Source: Candidatus Gastranaerophilales bacterium
Lineage (GTDB): Bacteria > Cyanobacteriota > Vampirovibrionia > Gastranaerophilales > Gastranaerophilaceae
Length of the DNA: 64,000 nucleotides
Direction: 5' to 3'
Assembly: GCA_944325555.1 (NCBI GenBank)
Contig: CALVAN010000002.1
Coordinates: 1-64,000, forward strand
In this document: in pieces, positions 61,068 through 64,000 of the stretch
Layout: the number at the start of each line of letters is the position of its first letter
How positions within the stretch are numbered: position 1 is the stretch's first letter
The notes under the pieces: generated by a model
Seen by the model: only the letters and a program-made list of their open reading frames with translations
Databases searched by the model: none
Told to the model about the DNA's origin: nothing
Program-made: the position numbers and the translations under genes

Positions 61068-62057
61068 CTATAATTCTTCTTTTCTTTTTTCCTGCAGAGT
61101 ACCAATTGAATCTATATCGGCAACAAGTTTTATAATAGCGTGAATAATAATAAGTAATTGCGGAGTTACTTTTAGACTTTTTGAAAAAGTAATGTTTGTT
61201 TCATTCTTTTGTTGCTCTTCGTCGGATTTTTCTCTGGTTGTGTATGTAGGCGGATTTTTGAGTACAAATTTGGTATCGGCCTTAACTGCCTCATTAAATT
61301 TTTCTTTTGGAAAATCTGCACGACAGTTTACATCCATATCATAGCCGTCAGTTTCTTTATATAAAAATATTTTTATTATGCCGTAGTTTTTTGTTGTTAT
61401 GTAAATAGTTATGGTATCTTCTGCCGATGATTTTTCTCCTGTTTCATCAGCTTGGCCACCAATGTTAAATCCGCTGCTTTCATTAAGTGGCAGCCAGGGC
61501 AGATACATAATCATAAAACTTTTTAAAATTTGAGCCTGAGAGGCATCGTTTGCCGGTATGCAGGCATTAATCAAAACAGACATTTCTTTAAGCTGCTGGG
61601 TATTATAAATGCCTGATTGATTCATTGTTGCAATCATTTTAGCAATTTTTTCAAGAGCTGTTTTTCCGTTGTTTTGCAGCAAAACAAGAAGTTTTGATAA
61701 ATCAAGCTCCTTGTTCATTAGTGCAAGAAGCTCCTGTGCAGAAACCTTTTTTCCGTCTGTAACTATTGTTTCCAAAAGCTGTGCAATATTTTCAGGAAAA
61801 TCAAACATGTGTCTCATCAACCAGGATTGCTGCGTTGATGACAGCTCTTTAAGCATCATTTGTGTTTGTAAAATATTTTGTTGCTGGGCAAGATTTTGAG
61901 TAATATTTTGAGCTGTTTGCTGTATCATTTTCATTGCTTCGTTTTGAGCACGCTGAAAATTCTCGTTAGCAACCTTGCCGGGCTGTTGCTGAACGGGTTT
62001 GCCTGTGCTGTAGTCAAACACATTTTTTAAAAATTGACCGAGGCTCAAATCGCTCAT
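61068..62057 (-). CDS. Hypothetical protein, possibly FliK-like
   Basis: The 329-residue protein has a Gln/Asn-rich N-terminus (about 20-65) followed by a helical middle (75-185) and a beta-containing C-terminal region (TITIYITTKNYGIIKIFLY, about 220-240). The order of Q-rich part and C-terminal strand pattern faintly recalls FliK/SctP ruler proteins, and flhB is the next gene downstream. Similarity is weak, so this is a suggestion only. No signal peptide or membrane helix is present. Confidence 0.45.
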   Translation of the reverse strand: MSDLSLGQFLKNVFDYSTGKPVQQQPGKVANENFQRAQNEAMKMIQQTAQNITQNLAQQQNILQTQMMLKELSSTQQSWLMRHMFDFPENIAQLLETIVTDGKKVSAQELLALMNKELDLSKLLVLLQNNGKTALEKIAKMIATMNQSGIYNTQQLKEMSVLINACIPANDASQAQILKSFMIMYLPWLPLNESSGFNIGGQADETGEKSSAEDTITIYITTKNYGIIKIFLYKETDGYDMDVNCRADFPKEKFNEAVKADTKFVLKNPPTYTTREKSDEEQQKNETNITFSKSLKVTPQLLIIIHAIIKLVADIDSIGTLQEKRKEEL

Positions 62058-62119
62058 GTTATGCTTCCATTAGTGCTTTTTATATCAGTATAATAAATTT
62101 TGATAATAAATCCATCTGT

Positions 62120-62326
62120 TTAGAATTTATTTTGCTGGCTTTTTTCAAAAACTTCCCTGCTTTTTGCAAGTGCCTTGTGCTTGAAAGAACACATGCCTTT
62201 TTCTCTGTCAAAAACCCCGATGCTTGCCAGACGGTTTGATACAAACTCGTTTATATCTTCAGGTGCAATAAATAAAGCACATTCAGGGGTACATATATCA
62301 AAATTAAACGGGCATTTTTTCATCAT
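62120..62326 (-). CDS. Small cysteine-containing protein
   Basis: The 68-residue protein has C5, C12, C16 and C46 (MMKKCPFNFDICTPECALF...MCSFKH). Four cysteines in this layout could bind zinc or a small cluster. I do not recognise the family. It lies between the FliK-like gene and a divergent small gene. It has no signal peptide. Confidence 0.6.
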   Translation of the reverse strand: MMKKCPFNFDICTPECALFIAPEDINEFVSNRLASIGVFDREKGMCSFKHKALAKSREVFEKSQQNKF

Positions 62327-62508
62327 AGTATTTCTCCTGTCCCGTAAATATTTTTACACTTTTATTAAAATTTCGCATACGCAGTTCAGGTGATTTTTGC
62401 AAATTGCATCTTAACAAAAATTAATAATGTATTATAATAATCATGACAGAATGTAAAAAATCCGTATATTTTTAATTGTTAATAAATTAGGTGTGTGAAA
62501 GGACTGTT

Positions 62509-62754
62509 ATGATACAAAATCTATTAGGTTTAATCTCAAAAACATTGACCCCGCAGCAAACTACGGCTATTACATCTGTTCGTCCCGCTTTGGCTAATCC
62601 GTTTGCGGCTCCTTCAACCAATCCTTTCATGCAAAATACAACGCTTTCTTCAAATTTTTACGGTAAAAATCAGCCTGTAAGAGGCGGCTATTTTGCAGGA
62701 TATTATAACGGAAAACCCAATATCGTCGGCAGAAAATTATTTGTAGAAGTTTAA
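62509..62754 (+). CDS. Small protein with two NPF motifs
   Basis: The 81-residue protein starts MIQNLLGLISKTL and carries RPALANPFAAPSTNPFMQN in the middle, giving two Asn-Pro-Phe motifs. The C-terminus is glycine- and aromatic-rich (GGYFAGYYNGKPN) and ends VGRKLFVEV. I recognise no domain. The ATG at 62509 follows AAAGG by six bases; the upstream frame from 62491 is not needed. The repeated NPF motif links it to three other unrecognised proteins of this window. It has no signal peptide. Confidence 0.65.
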   Translation: MIQNLLGLISKTLTPQQTTAITSVRPALANPFAAPSTNPFMQNTTLSSNFYGKNQPVRGGYFAGYYNGKPNIVGRKLFVEV

Positions 62755-62769
62755 TGCTTCGGGTTTTTG

Positions 62770-63966
62770 TTAGTTTTCTGACTTTTCTGCCCCTTCTGAA
62801 TTTTTGAGAGCTTCAAGCTCTTTTAAAATTCCCTGATTAATTTCCAGAACATCAACCCCGAGATTTGCCAGAACCTGCATAGCAACGGAATCCGGTGTTT
62901 GTGTAATAGCCCATAGAAGGTTTTCTGATTCGATTTTGGAATTTTTATGCTTTTTGGCTTTTTCCCAGGCAATTTCCAGAATCTTTTTGGCTCTGTCGGA
63001 AAATACAATCTCGCCGAAAGTATAGGAGTTTCCGTAGCCGAGTACTCTTTCAACCTCTATACGTGCATCTTTTGTTGTAACCCCCAGTTGAGAAAGTACT
63101 CTTGCACCGATACCGGCACCTTCTCCCAGTATGCCGAGCAGTATAAACTCGCTGCCAACGATATTACGGTTCATCGACTGAGCCTCTCTTTTGGCAAGAC
63201 GTAGTATAGTAAGGGTTTCCGGCATTTGTTTTTCTATCGGTTTTATGATTTTGTGTGCAAGGTCATCATCAACAATATTCAACTCTTTAAATATATTGTA
63301 GGCAATACCGCTTTTTGCCTTTAAAACGCCGAGGATAATATGTTCGGGTTTTACGCTGGCAGACCCGAGTTCTTTTGCTGTTTCAAATGCAAGGAGCATT
63401 GTTTTAAAAGCATTCGGGGTAAAGATGATTTGTTTTTCTTCAAATTCCGCTTGGCGGGAAGAAATTTCCTGCAGCTTTGAACAGTAATTATCAAGATTGA
63501 TGCCTGACTCATTCAAAAGCTTTGTTATGTCGGAATTAGAATCTTCAAGTATGGATTGAACAATTTGTTCAGTGCCCAAAATCTCGTAATGTGACGCAGT
63601 AAGCTTTGCAACGGCTCGCTCAAGTATAGATTGCGCTTCTTCCTCTTTAAAAATGGATTGAATAGTGGAATACTCACTTTTCGGCTCTTTCCTTTCCAGT
63701 TCCGGATGTAGCATATTGCGTTTGTCATTTTTTGCAATAAGTGTTAAGAGTGTTTGTTTTAATTTTTTAATATCTGCTATGTATTCTTTAAAATCTTCCG
63801 CAATTGAAGGAACTGCTTTTTCGCCAATCATAATTAAAGCAAGCAGTATATGTTCCGGTCTTATATAAGATTTTGTACGTTTGGTTGCAAGCTCTGAGGC
63901 TAATTTGATGATTTTTTGAGATTCTATGCTGAAGGCAATATTTGTGTGTTTAAACTCATGCGACAC
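62770..63966 (-). CDS. Stand-alone Clp N-domain repeat protein
   Basis: The 398-residue protein consists of about four Clp N-terminal (Clp_N) repeats (roughly 10-85, 105-175, 190-265 and 265-390) and no AAA+ module. The third and fourth are close to ClpC N-domains (SVKPEHIILGVL; NRNIVGSEFILLGILGEGAGIG and ARIEVERVLGYG). Such proteins could act as adaptors or competitors for Clp substrates, as plant and cyanobacterial ClpT-like proteins do. The gene is complete, starting 34 bases from the right edge. Confidence 0.8.
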   Translation of the reverse strand: MSHEFKHTNIAFSIESQKIIKLASELATKRTKSYIRPEHILLALIMIGEKAVPSIAEDFKEYIADIKKLKQTLLTLIAKNDKRNMLHPELERKEPKSEYSTIQSIFKEEEAQSILERAVAKLTASHYEILGTEQIVQSILEDSNSDITKLLNESGINLDNYCSKLQEISSRQAEFEEKQIIFTPNAFKTMLLAFETAKELGSASVKPEHIILGVLKAKSGIAYNIFKELNIVDDDLAHKIIKPIEKQMPETLTILRLAKREAQSMNRNIVGSEFILLGILGEGAGIGARVLSQLGVTTKDARIEVERVLGYGNSYTFGEIVFSDRAKKILEIAWEKAKKHKNSKIESENLLWAITQTPDSVAMQVLANLGVDVLEINQGILKELEALKNSEGAEKSEN

Positions 63967-64000
63967 ATTTTTGTATTTTGAATATACATATTCTCTGAAA

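Noticed and set aside
1-64000. tRNA, rRNA, prophage, IS element or CRISPR
   Set aside because: No tRNA T-loop pattern, integrase, transposase, phage structural gene or direct-repeat array was recognised on reading through the window. This was by eye and could miss degenerate cases.

Overview
The window is a compact, AT-rich bacterial chromosome segment holding about 60 protein genes. I saw no rRNA, tRNA, prophage, insertion sequence or CRISPR array. The genes suggest an anaerobic, fermenting, non-photosynthetic bacterium: L-lactate dehydrogenase, corrinoid iron-sulfur protein subunits, an ATP:corrinoid adenosyltransferase, and no respiratory genes. A long NusB, SepF beside YggS, an AMIN-type protein, a stand-alone Clp N-domain protein, two small FliA-like sigma factors and a FlhB together resemble the non-photosynthetic relatives of cyanobacteria (Vampirovibrionia/Melainabacteria, perhaps the gut order Gastranaerophilales). 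That placement is an inference from gene content, not a computed phylogeny.

Layout. 1-2.1 kb: a hipBA toxin-antitoxin pair with three evenly spaced operators, then a possible structured RNA gene. 2.1-7.7 kb: a secreted repeat protein, ldh, the acsDC pair and cobO. 7.7-11.4 kb: a minus-strand run of nucleotidyltransferase, DAHP synthase, a 46-codon gene and glmU, with a long inverted repeat over the glmU ribosome-binding site. 11.6-19.8 kb: a YhaM-like HD protein, ftsH, miaB, three nuclease-like secreted paralogs and dapA. 19.9-28.9 kb: a plus-strand block of phosphatase, aminotransferase, hydrolase, membrane protein, bioF-like gene, nusB, ftsY, dapB, a STAS protein and rsmI. 29-35 kb: comEC and three lineage-type coiled-coil proteins. 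35-45 kb: gatB, a Bax-inhibitor protein, queE-dnaJ, ispG, yggS-sepF and a phosphohexomutase. 45-53 kb: a sigma factor, a large LysM-lysozyme-amidase, lipA, lpd, a patatin and an AMIN-type protein. 53-58 kb: two thymidylate-kinase-like genes and two GT-C-like membrane proteins, each a tandem duplicate. 58-64 kb: histidine kinase, sigma factor, flhB, a possible FliK-like protein, small proteins and a four-repeat Clp N-domain protein.

How it fits together. Many genes are housekeeping: wall precursor synthesis (glmU, dapA, dapB), isoprenoids (ispG), translation (gatB, miaB, rsmI), protein targeting and quality control (ftsY, ftsH, dnaJ). The less ordinary part is a set of proteins without Sec signals that share an Asn-Pro-Phe motif, in a genome that also encodes a FlhB-type export switch protein. 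These could be substrates of a flagellar or type III export route, but nothing in the window proves it. Most transcription units end in clear intrinsic terminators, and these were used to separate operons.
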